Below, one piece after another: positions 1-9,799 of a stretch of 64,000 nucleotides of DNA. The translations under genes were made by a program, and so were the position numbers. Each line of letters begins with the position of its first letter. Position 1 is the stretch's first letter. The notes below the pieces were generated by a model, which made no database searches, had not been told where the DNA came from, and was given only the letters and a program-made list of their open reading frames with translations. Origin of the DNA: Pinus tabuliformis (taxonomy: Eukaryota > Streptophyta > Pinopsida > Pinales > Pinaceae); contig CM062805.1 of the NCBI GenBank assembly GCA_031772625.1, positions 512,348,102 to 512,412,101 on the forward strand. The letters run 5' to 3'.

Positions 1-169
1 GTGAGCTAGTGAAGGTAGCATGGCAATCTGCAATTTACCCCGGTACATGTATCAAGTTCAGATCTGATTGTTGATGGTGAACAACGATCAGACACTTGAA
101 AGGCTGAAATCATTCACTTGGCGACTCTAAATCAGTTTTGAAGATCAGATCCAAAGACTCCACTGGAGG
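1..169 (+). other. Leader of element A; possible primer-binding region
   Basis: Noncoding leader before the gag frame. It contains TTGGCGACTC (about 118-127) and, about 30 bases on, GACTCCACTGGAGGATG. Both resemble pieces of the TGGCGACTC-type primer-binding sites of plant Ty3 elements. The left LTR, if present, lies partly or wholly outside the window, so the element's left end cannot be set. Confidence 0.3.
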
Positions 170-2416
170 ATGATCCCGACCAGCAGAAACATGAAAGGAG
201 AATATGGCAAGATCAGGTACTCAAGTTGGAATTTCATCCAGGACATTTTGTTCTTTGTTGTAAATTATTTCTTCTCTTTTCCCGAGAATGTCAAGACTGT
301 TTTGCAAAGTATATTGTATTTGAGAAGAGATCCTCGGCCTGCAGTTGATTCTTTCCCTTTGAATATTGTGAATACCAAAGATTTGCATGCCTTTGAGCTT
401 GATCAAGACTTTTCTTCCAATATACCTGCTGTACATACCCCTACACCTTGTAAAATTCCAGATCGGTATAAACCTCTTGTTTTACCTTCTGTTCTCCATG
501 CTTTCCCCAAAAACTATGATCTATACTTGCCGAGGTTTGATGGTGAATGTAAGGATGTCAACGCTGAGCAACATGTCCAGAATTTTGAGAATTTTCTAGA
601 TCTTTTTGAAGTTGATGAAGAAGATGTTAGTATAAGGCTTTTTGCTCTTTCTTTGCAAGCTGAAGTTAAGAGTTGGTTCAAAACCCTGCCTGATGCAAGC
701 ATCTCAGATTTCCAGCAGTTCGTCAAAGTTTTTCTCGATAGGTGGATGATCGGGCAGAACCTTTTCTTGATTGTAGAAGAGTATAACCAGCTGAAAAGAT
801 TGCCAGGCGAGACGGTACAACAGTTTTCGGCCAGATTTAACCAAGTTTATTATTCGATGCCGGCTGATATAAGGCCTACTCCTAGATCTGCTCTCTTACA
901 CTATCCGGGTGCCTTTGATCCGGAGATGGAGTTTCAGCTGAGAGAAAGGAATATTGCAACACTTCACGAGATGCAAAATAGTGCAGTAAGTGTAGAGGCT
1001 CATCTGCTGATCCGAAGGGCAAGGTTGAAGGAAGAAGAAATGAAAAACATAGATCCGGAAAAATCGGCATCTCTAGAGGTGAAGCTTGACATTTTGGTAA
1101 GTGCAGTAGAAGATATGATGGAAAAGATCAACACAAGGAATGATTATGATGTTCATGGCACGCTGATTGAAGAAGAACAAGTTGTTGATCCAAAACATTT
1201 TGTTTCCCATCCTAGTTGTCATCGCACTCATAGTGATTGTTTTGTAGATCATCTAGGAGAAGAGAGAGCCATTGATATGATGTGTATGTTTGATGATGAT
1301 TTGCCTCAGTTTGATGAGTATGATGATGATTATGTTCTCCAAACAGAAGCTAATCTTGCAGACAAATCAGCAGCTCGTTTGTGGGAGGAAGAAGTTCATT
1401 TTCAGCAGCTTGAATACAATGTTCAGCCATCATATATCAGCTATGACAGTGACGAGGAAAGTGCAGCAAATTTTGAAGTAAGTGAAGGATCTTTGCCTTT
1501 TTGTTTTGATTCATGTCAGTTCATCAGAGATAACTACCATGCAATCAGAAATCAAATGTCAACAAGTCTTGATTTAGATCATCTTGAGGGCAATGAAAAT
1601 TTTGTTCAAGACTTCTCATATTCAGATTTGCAACCCCCGAAAGCCATTGATTGTCAAATTGCAGCTGATTTAATGATTCAAGGTGACTCCGTACCATTCT
1701 GTTTTGAATCATTTCAGTTTTTGAAGGGTCGATTGCATAGTACATCTTCAAATGAAAAGCCTATAACAAATCAACAATCACTCAGTTTTAATGTTGAGGA
1801 TGAAGGTCAGATTATAGATGAAGTTGTGGAAGATGAAATACATGATGTGATGATGCAGGAAGATTCTATACCCTTTTGTTTCGAAGCATTTCAGTTTATA
1901 AGGCAGAATCTTCGTAAAATCTCTCAAGAAAAAGATGAACAGCTAGAAGGATGTCATACATCTTCAATGGATACATTGCAGCAGTCTTTTCAAGTTTTTC
2001 ATGATCCCATAGCTGATGTTTTGGATGAGTTTTGCAGTCAAAATCTATCTCCATTGACTACATGTGAGCTTGAAAAATGTGCTGATATGAATTTGATCCG
2101 GCAGCCGGTTTCTTTGTCATTTTCAGCAGACGTCTCGTCACAAGGCTCAGATCAAAGTTTGCATGCATGGTATGAGGAAAAGAGAAGTAATCCATTGGAT
2201 GAGCTAAGTTCCAGTGAGCTTGAATTTCAAGATCCTTATGCAGTGTTTTTGGAGGCGGATAGAGAGTTCGTATCATTCAACGGATCTGTTTCTAAGTTGC
2301 CATCAGAGTTGCCATTCAGAAGTTCTCTCTTGTTGTTCATTAACGAGCACTTGTGGAGAATTCGAACAGCAGACGGGATACTTACTTGGTTGCATTGGTT
2401 GTTTCATTTCACTTGA
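170..2416 (+). CDS. Ty3-type retrotransposon Gag, open 748-residue frame (element A)
   Basis: The protein has a retrotransposon Gag core at about residues 119-285. It starts at LPRFDGE and includes SWFKTLPDASISDF, the loop LPGETVQQFSARFNQ and the family's usual LRERN. Gag forms the virus-like particle that packages element RNA. The long C-terminal extension is acidic (DDDLPQFDEYDDDY near 374-388) and carries three copies of a PFCFxxxQF motif near residues 440, 505 and 565. No CCHC zinc knuckle, protease or polymerase follows. A short hydrophobic stretch (about 22-37) lies near the N terminus. A second Met at residue 8 is an alternative start. The frame is open throughout, so this fossil is either fairly young or from a gag-only family. 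Family assignment is firm; the role of the extension is unknown. Confidence 0.8.
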   Translation: MIPTSRNMKGEYGKIRYSSWNFIQDILFFVVNYFFSFPENVKTVLQSILYLRRDPRPAVDSFPLNIVNTKDLHAFELDQDFSSNIPAVHTPTPCKIPDRYKPLVLPSVLHAFPKNYDLYLPRFDGECKDVNAEQHVQNFENFLDLFEVDEEDVSIRLFALSLQAEVKSWFKTLPDASISDFQQFVKVFLDRWMIGQNLFLIVEEYNQLKRLPGETVQQFSARFNQVYYSMPADIRPTPRSALLHYPGAFDPEMEFQLRERNIATLHEMQNSAVSVEAHLLIRRARLKEEEMKNIDPEKSASLEVKLDILVSAVEDMMEKINTRNDYDVHGTLIEEEQVVDPKHFVSHPSCHRTHSDCFVDHLGEERAIDMMCMFDDDLPQFDEYDDDYVLQTEANLADKSAARLWEEEVHFQQLEYNVQPSYISYDSDEESAANFEVSEGSLPFCFDSCQFIRDNYHAIRNQMSTSLDLDHLEGNENFVQDFSYSDLQPPKAIDCQIAADLMIQGDSVPFCFESFQFLKGRLHSTSSNEKPITNQQSLSFNVEDEGQIIDEVVEDEIHDVMMQEDSIPFCFEAFQFIRQNLRKISQEKDEQLEGCHTSSMDTLQQSFQVFHDPIADVLDEFCSQNLSPLTTCELEKCADMNLIRQPVSLSFSADVSSQGSDQSLHAWYEEKRSNPLDELSSSELEFQDPYAVFLEADREFVSFNGSVSKLPSELPFRSSLLLFINEHLWRIRTADGILTWLHWLFHFT

Positions 2417-3420
2417 TCAGGTGATGAATGAAACTATTAGAGTAGGTTGTGATGAATAAGCTCCACTTTGAGCATCATTTTCAGTTTGTCGGTTGTGTTT
2501 AAGTATCGAGTCAGTTTTTAGTTGAGTGAGAGTCAATTTGTGTTGTTAAGTCCTCTGTTTTCAGTCATGCATTTCAGCTTGAGTTTTTGACTCCATTGCC
2601 CAATAAATAAGGCACTGGTCTGCTCTCCCAGAGGTCTAAGGTTCTTGGCACCTCCAAGGAGCTACCATCCCCATTGGAGCCAATGTTAGTGTCGGTCTTG
2701 AGCCCTCCATCGGTGATCAAAAGCTCTTTGCATATGCATAGGTAGGTGTCTCATCAGTGTCAGTTTTGCATCCCGTTAGGCATGCCATAAAACTGATGGA
2801 GGAGCCGGTCCTTGTTCCCTTCTTGGCTTTGCTGGATCAGGTCATATCATTTAATGAGCTTGTGTTACACTTGTTTTATTTTTGTCTTGAAATCCCAAGT
2901 TTTAGGTCTAGGGTTTTGGTCAAAAATCACTGCAAGGTCATGAGTCAGAGGTCTAATAGTCCCCAGCAAGCCAGAAGGAGGTATGTAAATATGTTCGATT
3001 GATATTTTTCATCAGGTACAGATCATTTATACCTTGGATTTAAAAACCCTATTTTTAAACCCAAGGTCATGTAATATTTGTAAAAAATAAGGAAAATTTC
3101 AAAAGTCTTCAAAATGCCGGCAATAACCCTGGTCTCCTCGCCAGAGTCCATCAGATGGTCAACCTGCAAAAAGAATGAAGTTAAAGCGCCTCAAAAGCTA
3201 AATTCAGGACAAAGCAACTCAAAAAGCAGTGTTAAAAGTGAATGTCAAAACAAAAACATTAGAGAGTGGGTTTTGTAAATTAATTTTTTCAAATTGAACC
3301 TACAAGAGGTAAATTTCCCTCTAAACATCTTCATTATGCCTCTATGAGCTAGCAAAGAAGAGCAAGAGGGCGGAAAGAGAGAAAGAGGGCGAATTGCAGA
3401 AAAATTAAGGAGATTTCTGG
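2417..3420. other. Noncoding 3' flank of element A
   Basis: No convincing gene. The sequence after the gag stop is T-rich and then includes a GC-richer block (about 2600-2830) without a recognisable domain. It is probably the 3' untranslated part of element A, but no polypurine tract or LTR repeat could be delimited. Confidence 0.35.
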
Positions 3421-4407
3421 TGCGCAACCACTCGAGCAGTGTGCGCGACCACCTGGGCGGTACGCGACCACTCGGCGCCTCCTCCACAGTTCAAATTTCT
3501 AACGCGCGCGACCACTCGGGGTGTGCGCGACCACTCGGAGCCTGCGCGCGACCACTCGGGCTCCCACTCACAGAACCTTCCTAAATCCACTCAAATCGCG
3601 TTTTGGTTTGCTAATTGCTCGAGCATACTTCTCAGCATTTTGCAGGCAGGGCAGCAGTCAACTTTGTCTATTTTCTCCATTTTGCTCAAAAGCACCATGT
3701 CAACCACTGAAACCTATGAGCAAGGTGATGACCGGTCTTCTTCCACAGAGGTTGAGGTACAGCGGAGGCCTCGTAGGGGAGGCAAAGGTGGTCATCACAA
3801 AAGAGAGGAAGGATGCATGTTTGCAAGGCAAAGATGAAAATATTCCAAAGAAGGTTGACCAAAGCTCTCGGGAAGAAGAAAAAGACCAACTCACTCCGTA
3901 TCTTGGCTGAGGCTTCTCTCACTCACCATGATACTCATTAGCCTCCTCCTAGCAGCAAACTCAAGAAATTTTGAGAGTTTTGAGGCATTTTGGGCATTTT
4001 TGAGAATTTTACAGGTTTTGGCCGTTGGAGTGGTCTCACCCTGCGCGCGACCACTCGTGGGGACAGCTCAGAACGGGGAAAACTCTACATTTTCGGAATT
4101 TTCATGCAAAAATACACTTGCCTATGGATGGACTTCAAATTTTATGGAGATTTGGACTTCCAAAAGCTCAAAATACATGCAAATTTTGACATTCTGCCCC
4201 TTTTTTGAGTTGCAGAAAGCTGCCTTGGGAGAAATGACCTTTGAGGGGTCAAATCAACTCCAAATTCAGAAATTCCAGTGGGGTTGGAAAGTAGACTCAT
4301 AGACCTTTCCAGCAAGCTATCTTTCACCTGATTTTGACACCAGGAAGGCCCTCAAACGCAGCTGCCAATGTGCGCGACCACTCCAAGGGAGGGGCGCGAC
4401 CACTCAG
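3421..4407 (+). repeat. Cluster of nine GCGCGACCACTCG motif copies
   Basis: The core GCGCGACCACTCG occurs, with small variations, near 3421, 3442, 3462, 3503, 3523, 3543, 4043, 4371 and 4393. All copies face the same way. The first six are packed into about 140 bases and the other three are several hundred bases apart. A reversed partial copy, GAGTGGTC at 4028-4035, pairs with GACCACTC at 4049-4056 to form an 8-bp-arm hairpin. The motif is CpG-rich in an otherwise AT-rich region. Short frames across it give repetitive peptides on both strands and are probably not genes. Confidence 0.75.
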
Positions 4408-6624
4408 GGAAATTTCACCATTTTGACTATTTCGGCCTGCAAAACACTATTTTTACTTTGGTTGACTCTTAATGCATGTAAATGATGGATTTTTGGGTAC
4501 TTTTCATGGCACATGGATACATTTACTCTCCTTTAACACTTCTAGAAGTTTCCTTGATGTAAATAGTGAATATTAAATGCATGGATAGGTTTCCTAAGTT
4601 TTAGAGGCAAGTTGTTTTGACTGCCTATTATCTAGTGCTCAGTTTAGAATTAGTTGAAACAGCTCCTAGGAAGCTGAGCTCGACCCCTAGAGGTGGGGAA
4701 AGAGGTTGGCTTGCCTATATTATGTATTTTCTCAATCATTTTCATGGTTGGAGAGGTTGGACTCTTGAGGGAGAAGCTCTATTGTATATTTCACTTGTAT
4801 CTCTGCAATTTGAGAAAGGAAGGCCAGGGTTTTGCAGACATCATTAGGATTCTTGTGGACTCTTGTGTTGATGGTGTGTTCTCTTATTTTAATTGTAAGT
4901 GTGTTTATGTGTTCCATCCCTTTCTTTACTGCTGCTAATTAAACAAATGAAGTGATAAAGTTTGAATTCATGCTTGCCATGCTCAGCTTTCAAATTTGTT
5001 TAATGTTTATGTTTTCCACTGTCTAGAGAGGATTCAAAGTCATTGTTTGCCCTCTTTAGCTTCTCTTTTTTCTTCCTTGATCATCCATCTCAACTAAAGG
5101 CATCAGCACAAACTCCTACCTTGCCCCAAAGACCCACCTGCAAAAACTGAGCTCAATCCCCGCACCCTGAATTGCACTCCCTCCAATTGCCACCAAAAAC
5201 CCCAAAAACTTTAAATCAACCTTCCTAATCAGTTTACTAGCCTAATATCAGTGTTAACTTGTTGGTCATCTCACCCCATTGAAAAATCTACCGAGTTTGA
5301 CTAGAGAGAGCCTTCTCATACCCCGTAGGGCTAGCTACGAGGTGAAATTGTTTGATGTTGCCTTGAAGGTTTACCTTCCTCAGCCTAGGGTGAAATCTCA
5401 AGCGCTAACACATTCCTCACAAATTCCATTTCGAATGACACTCCACTTCGCTATGTTCCACCCTCGAAAGAATTTCTGAGTGACTCCAACATTTGTCGAG
5501 AGTTTTATGCCTGAGGTTCATCGCCCTCCATCTTTTCAAACCCACTCACTGGCTATGATGGAACCCCCCCCCCCCCCCCACATCGAGTATTGTTTCGTGT
5601 TAGCCTGCTATGGGTGAATCGTGATGATTAGATGCAATGGTGGTATAGGCGGTGGTGGCACAATGGCTACAATGATCAGATTGTGAGTAGGATAATAATG
5701 GTTAGGCAGTGCGAAATCATTTCAAGGAGGGTGTGCAATTTATCGGACAGTAGTACCATTCCGTAGTTAGTGTCATAATTTAATCAGACATACTTCAACA
5801 TTTATTAAAAAGATTAGATTCCAAACCTTACACACCTTGCACTTTAAAGATTTGTTCCTAGATTAGTAAATAATGAAACAAAGCATCAATTAAAATATGG
5901 AATGAGATAACATATTAACACATGTGCAGGAAAGTACAAACCCATAAATATCCTTTATAAACCACTCCAAGACTGTGTAAATTACTTTCACAGTCAACTG
6001 TGTTTTTGCACCAAACCTGCTTGCACTGCACTGTGCTTGCACCAGAGACTTTTACCAAATAGAGAATCTGATAGGACATACTTCTATAGCTAGACTAAAA
6101 AAATTTGCCTCATTATACAAGAAAAATTTATTCGCCATCCTTTGGTGTTTCTTGAACATGCCTTCTAGATTGACTGCATCAAATTCTGCAATCAATTCAT
6201 GAGGAAATAAAGAAGTGGGAAAGGGGAAAAAATATCTTAGAATGGGAAGGAATATTACAGCAAGGATTTCAGAAACAATATCACCAAGATGGATAAATGA
6301 AACAGGATGTGGGAAAAAATTCAAGGGAAAAGAGGGATTTTACAAAATTGGGTAAGGGTAATTTCTTACAAGAAAGAGGAAGGTAATTAATTGGGGAATT
6401 TAGAAAAGAAATAGTGGGAAATTCTGAAATGGGAAATAGAAGAAAGACAATCTTTTTACCTTGATATTTGCCTGCACTGGTGTAGGAAAAATAACTTCAG
6501 CGGGATGTAAGCATTTACTTAGATGAAAATGTCCATTATAGTTACCCCGAACTTAGGTAAGTACTCGGTTTCATGAACCTGTTTCTTTTTGGTGGCAGCC
6601 AGCATATCTAAAAATCAATTAACA
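4408..6624. other. Unassigned AT-rich DNA, may include an LTR of element B
   Basis: No recognisable gene. The stretch 4460-5250 has LTR-like texture (T-rich with polyadenylation-like signals), but I found no second copy in the window. The region 5800-6624 is where the left LTR of minus-strand element B should lie. It ends in CAATTAACA next to a pyrimidine run that reads as a polypurine tract on the minus strand. I could not align it convincingly with the right LTR of B. Confidence 0.3.
5564..5579 (+). repeat. Run of 16 cytosines
   Basis: A pure C16 homopolymer in unassigned DNA. It may be real or a sequencing or assembly length artefact. Confidence 0.9.
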
Positions 6625-6640
6625 TTCCCTTTTTTTTAGA
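6625..6640 (-). other. Polypurine tract of element B
   Basis: Plus-strand TTCCCTTTTTTTTAGA reads on the minus strand as an A-rich tract ending in GGGAA, followed at once by TGTTAATTG. This is the expected junction of polypurine tract and 3' LTR start, downstream of integrase in the element's direction. Confidence 0.45.
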
Positions 6641-6725
6641 ATTTCTATCTTCCTGCCAGCATGCTATTTTTCAGGTCGATCATTCTACAATCATGTCACT
6701 CAACTAATTTTCATAATGACAGGAA

Positions 6726-6793
6726 TTTTTTTCTTTTTTTTCTTTTTATTTTTTTCATTTTTTTCTTTTTATTTTCTTTGATTAGTTTTTCTT
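6726..6793 (-). repeat. A/G-rich low-complexity tract in element B
   Basis: About 68 bases almost entirely T on the plus strand with scattered C and A, so the sense strand of element B is A-rich with G. It lies just after the integrase frame and about 90 bases before the polypurine tract. Confidence 0.7.
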
Positions 6794-6814
6794 CTTAATA
6801 AGGACAAGAAGGAA

Positions 6815-7950
6815 TCAATTCTTCAATAGGTTGGTGTTACCACCTACCAACTCCTTTTCAAATGGTTGTTGGACTTGTTGCATAAAATCTCCTTTAGTAA
6901 GGGGCTGAAAATATACCTTCAGTCTATGCCCGTTTACCAAGAACACAGAATTCCATCCATCAATAGTTTTGATTTCTACCGCTCCATTTTCGAACACTTT
7001 GACCAACTCATAGGGTCCCATCCAGCGTGTATGGAATTTTCCTTTAAAATGTTTGAATCTTGAATCGTAAAGGAGTACCCAATCACCTAGTTGGAACTGA
7101 TTCTTCTGAATGGACTTGTCATGCCACTTCTTGTGCTGTTGTTGAACCAAGATGTTTTGTTGAACAACATCCCTTCGGATTTCATCTAACTTGTTTAATT
7201 GTAGAAGGCACTGTTGTTGTGCTTCAGAGAGCTCTAGTCCCAATTGGACTATAGTCCTAAAAGTATTGATCTAGAATTCTATCGGCAAAAGGACTTGTTT
7301 CTCGTACACCAACTCATATGGTGTGTGTCCTGTGTTGCTTCTCCAAGTGGTTCGGTAGGCCCATAAGCTTCCGGTAATTTGTCAGGCCAATCCTTTCTAT
7401 GCATCTTTATTGCCTTTGTGAGGATGGACTCAATCACCTTATTCATGGACTCCACTTGACCATTTTCTTGCGGGTGATATGGTGTAGATTTCCTATGTCG
7501 TATTTTGTACTGCTCCATCACACCCTGTACCAGATTAGAAATAAACTGTGATCCATTGTCAGAAACAATTTCTCTAGGCACACCAAATCTAGTAAATATT
7601 TCAGTAAAAATAAAATCAACAACAACTCTTTCGGTAGCAAAAGAAACAGCTTTAGCTTCTACCCATTTTGTAACAAAATCTATACAAACAAAAATATGCT
7701 TTTTATTTGATGATGCAGGATTTATTGGTCCTATGAAATCAATGGCCCATTTTTCAAAAGGCTCAATCATAACCTGAGGACATAAAGGCATTTCATTGGT
7801 TTGATTAGGCTGGCCAATTTGCTGACAGCTATCACACCACTTGACATACTATTTGGCATCCTTGAACAAGGAAGGCCAAAAATAGCCAGCTCGTAATACT
7901 TTGTATGCAGTCCGCTTATCAGCGAAGTGACCTCCACAAGGTTCATCATG
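6815..7950 (-). pseudogene. Integrase of element B
   Basis: The integrase core is clear in the frame 7279-7791. The catalytic acids are in AIDFIG (residue 18), VSDNGSQF (78) and NGQVESMNK (114), giving the D,D35E spacing. The frame at 6815-7243 carries the C-terminal GPY/F-type domain (GDWVLLYDSRFKHFKGKF, then RWMGPYELVKVFENGAVEI). No chromodomain follows, which fits a non-chromovirus Ty3 lineage. Sequence right of 7791 matches the zinc-binding N-terminal part only weakly. Integrase inserts element cDNA into host DNA. The region is broken by a few interruptions. Confidence 0.85.
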
Positions 7951-8117
7951 GGTAGATTTTAAGATATCAAACACGTCTTCCTCTCTTACACATCTATGGA
8001 TAATGAGGTATGCTCTGGTGTAAAAGAGGTCTCCTTGGATCCAGGAATATGTAGCACTTTTCTGAATGATATTCCAATTTTCATGAGCAGATAAGTGAGG
8101 TGGTAATTTTCCAGTGA

Positions 8118-8711
8118 TTAAATAGTAGCTGCGTTACAAACCATGGATATTTTGTCGACACAAAAAAAAATATGTTTGTCAGGAAAATCATCATCAACAG
8201 GAATTGCTTCACCAGGATTATTTAATATTGAAAGATAATTTGCAACTACATTTGACTTTCCTAGTCTATCAACAATGGCAATATTAAATTCCTGTAATAA
8301 TAGCAACCACCTAGTCACTCTACCACTAGTTAATGGTTTATTCATCAAATATCTTATAGCGAAAGGGTCAGTATGTCCAAAAACTTCATATCCTGTAATA
8401 TAATGTCTGAATTTATTAATGGAAAAAATTACAGCTAAAAACTCTTTCTCAGTAACCGTATAATTGAGTTCAACGGGTGACAAGTTTTTACTAATGAAAT
8501 AAATAGCATAAGATTCTTTGTCTTCCTCTTGTCCCAAAGCTATGCCTATAGCAATATCTTAGGCATCAAATTAAATATGAAATGGTAGGGACCAGTTTGG
8601 TCCTCTCAATACTGGTGCCTCAACTAATTTATCCTTCAATGTCTCAAAGGACTATTGGCAAGCTGTGGACCAAGAAAATTCACTATCTTTAGCCAAAATT
8701 CGGAAAATGGG
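8118..8711 (-). pseudogene. RNase H region of element B
   Basis: The frame at 8118-8537 holds the Ty3 RNase H signature: AIYFISKNLSP, then NYTVTEKEFLAVIFSINKFR, FGHTDPFAIRYLMNKP, and RVTRWLLLLQEFNI. This domain removes element RNA from the RNA-DNA hybrid during reverse transcription. Homology runs to the edge of the inserted element C at 8712, and the upstream RT part resumes beyond C at about 17183. Broken. Confidence 0.8.
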
Positions 8712-9580
8712 TGTTGGGAAGCGAATCCCCCCATAGCAGGTTTTTGGGGCTTGAAGCCGAAATTTTGGTCAAGTGTAATGTAAAGACCCTGCAAAATGTA
8801 GGCGTGGAGCGTAAGAGTCTAGGGTTATCCGCCCTAAGATAATATAATTTAATGTAATTTGTGTCGACCTACCCATGGTCCGCAGACCATGGGATTGTAT
8901 AAATAGAGCGAGCCTCTAAGTGTAAAATAAGTCTAAATTTTGGGGATGATGAATTAGCTCTGAGTCTGTAAATCCGAGTCTTGAGTTGTAGTAGTAGGAA
9001 GAGGCTCAGCGGCTGAGTGCGTAGAGGCTCGGTAGAGTCCGTAGCTGTGTGCGCAGACCCCTGTAGCTGAGTGCGCAGGGCAGAGTTGGGATTGTTCTTG
9101 AACAGAGAATTAATGAAAGATAAGTTGATTATGAAATATTGTGTCTATGCTTCTGTTATATTTATGCATCTCTTTACAGTTTTATGATTGCGTGCACTTG
9201 TTATGAATGTTGAATGATTAATAATAATATCAGGCCCACACAATTAAGTTAAGATCTATAATAATAGCACAGTAAGGATAAAGGATCTAGGTGGAACCTC
9301 TTAGCGCTCTTTACAGAGCTACACGGAAGCAGTGGCACAAGTTGTGAAGGAAAAGATGGCTACGCGGGGCAACATAGGCGCGCAAGTTCAGTTAGCAAAC
9401 TTCCTGGATTTCATCAAGACATCCCTAGGGTGTGGAAACTTGGTTCTAGCACCCTTCCATACTACCTCGGGTGAGACCTCAGTCTGCACATTGCGGACTG
9501 TTGCTGAAAGGGCCGGTAGTTTCAGGATTCGTTTAGCTAAATCACTTCTAAACCTGGGTCAGGCCCCAACAAGCCAACAA
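8712..9580 (+). repeat. 5' LTR of element C
   Basis: Starts TGTTGGG and ends near CCAACA; the other copy is at 16303-17182. The promoter lies only about 185 bases in (TATAAATA at 8898), so U3 is short and R-U5 is long. The last 250 bases hold an open frame (from 9332) of Gag-like composition that recurs in the 3' LTR. No standard tRNA-iMet primer site is obvious after the end. Confidence 0.85.
8872..8905 (+). promoter_or_regulatory. Element C LTR promoter: 22-bp palindrome next to TATA box
   Basis: A 22-bp near-perfect palindrome, CCCATGGTCCG followed by its reverse complement with one mismatch, spans 8872-8893. TATAAATA begins four bases later at 8898-8905. The same arrangement, perfect, is in the other LTR. 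This is the likely RNA polymerase II promoter of the element; the palindrome may be a protein-binding site. Confidence 0.7.
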
Positions 9581-9799
9581 ATTGTTTCGTTGTCAGGACT
9601 GGGATCTACCTAAGGGATGTCTGATGCGGTGTCACTGGAACCCAACAAGGAAGGAAATTGAAGAGCGGTAGGACAAGAAGATTCACAAGTTCGTGACATA
9701 GGAAAACATAACTCTCCAGGTATCCAAGAAAAGGTGGTTGGATCGCTACGTGTATACAGAAATCCACGAGATCTTCTTCACATCCTTTCCTTCTGAATA

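Noticed and set aside
3245-3910. Open frames on both strands around the GCGCGACCACTCG cluster as genes
   Set aside because: Their peptides simply reflect the nucleotide repeat (WSR, ATTR, DHS), and no frame is clearly favoured.
6052-6324. 90-residue minus-strand frame as a host gene
   Set aside because: No recognisable domain, and it lies where an LTR of element B is expected.
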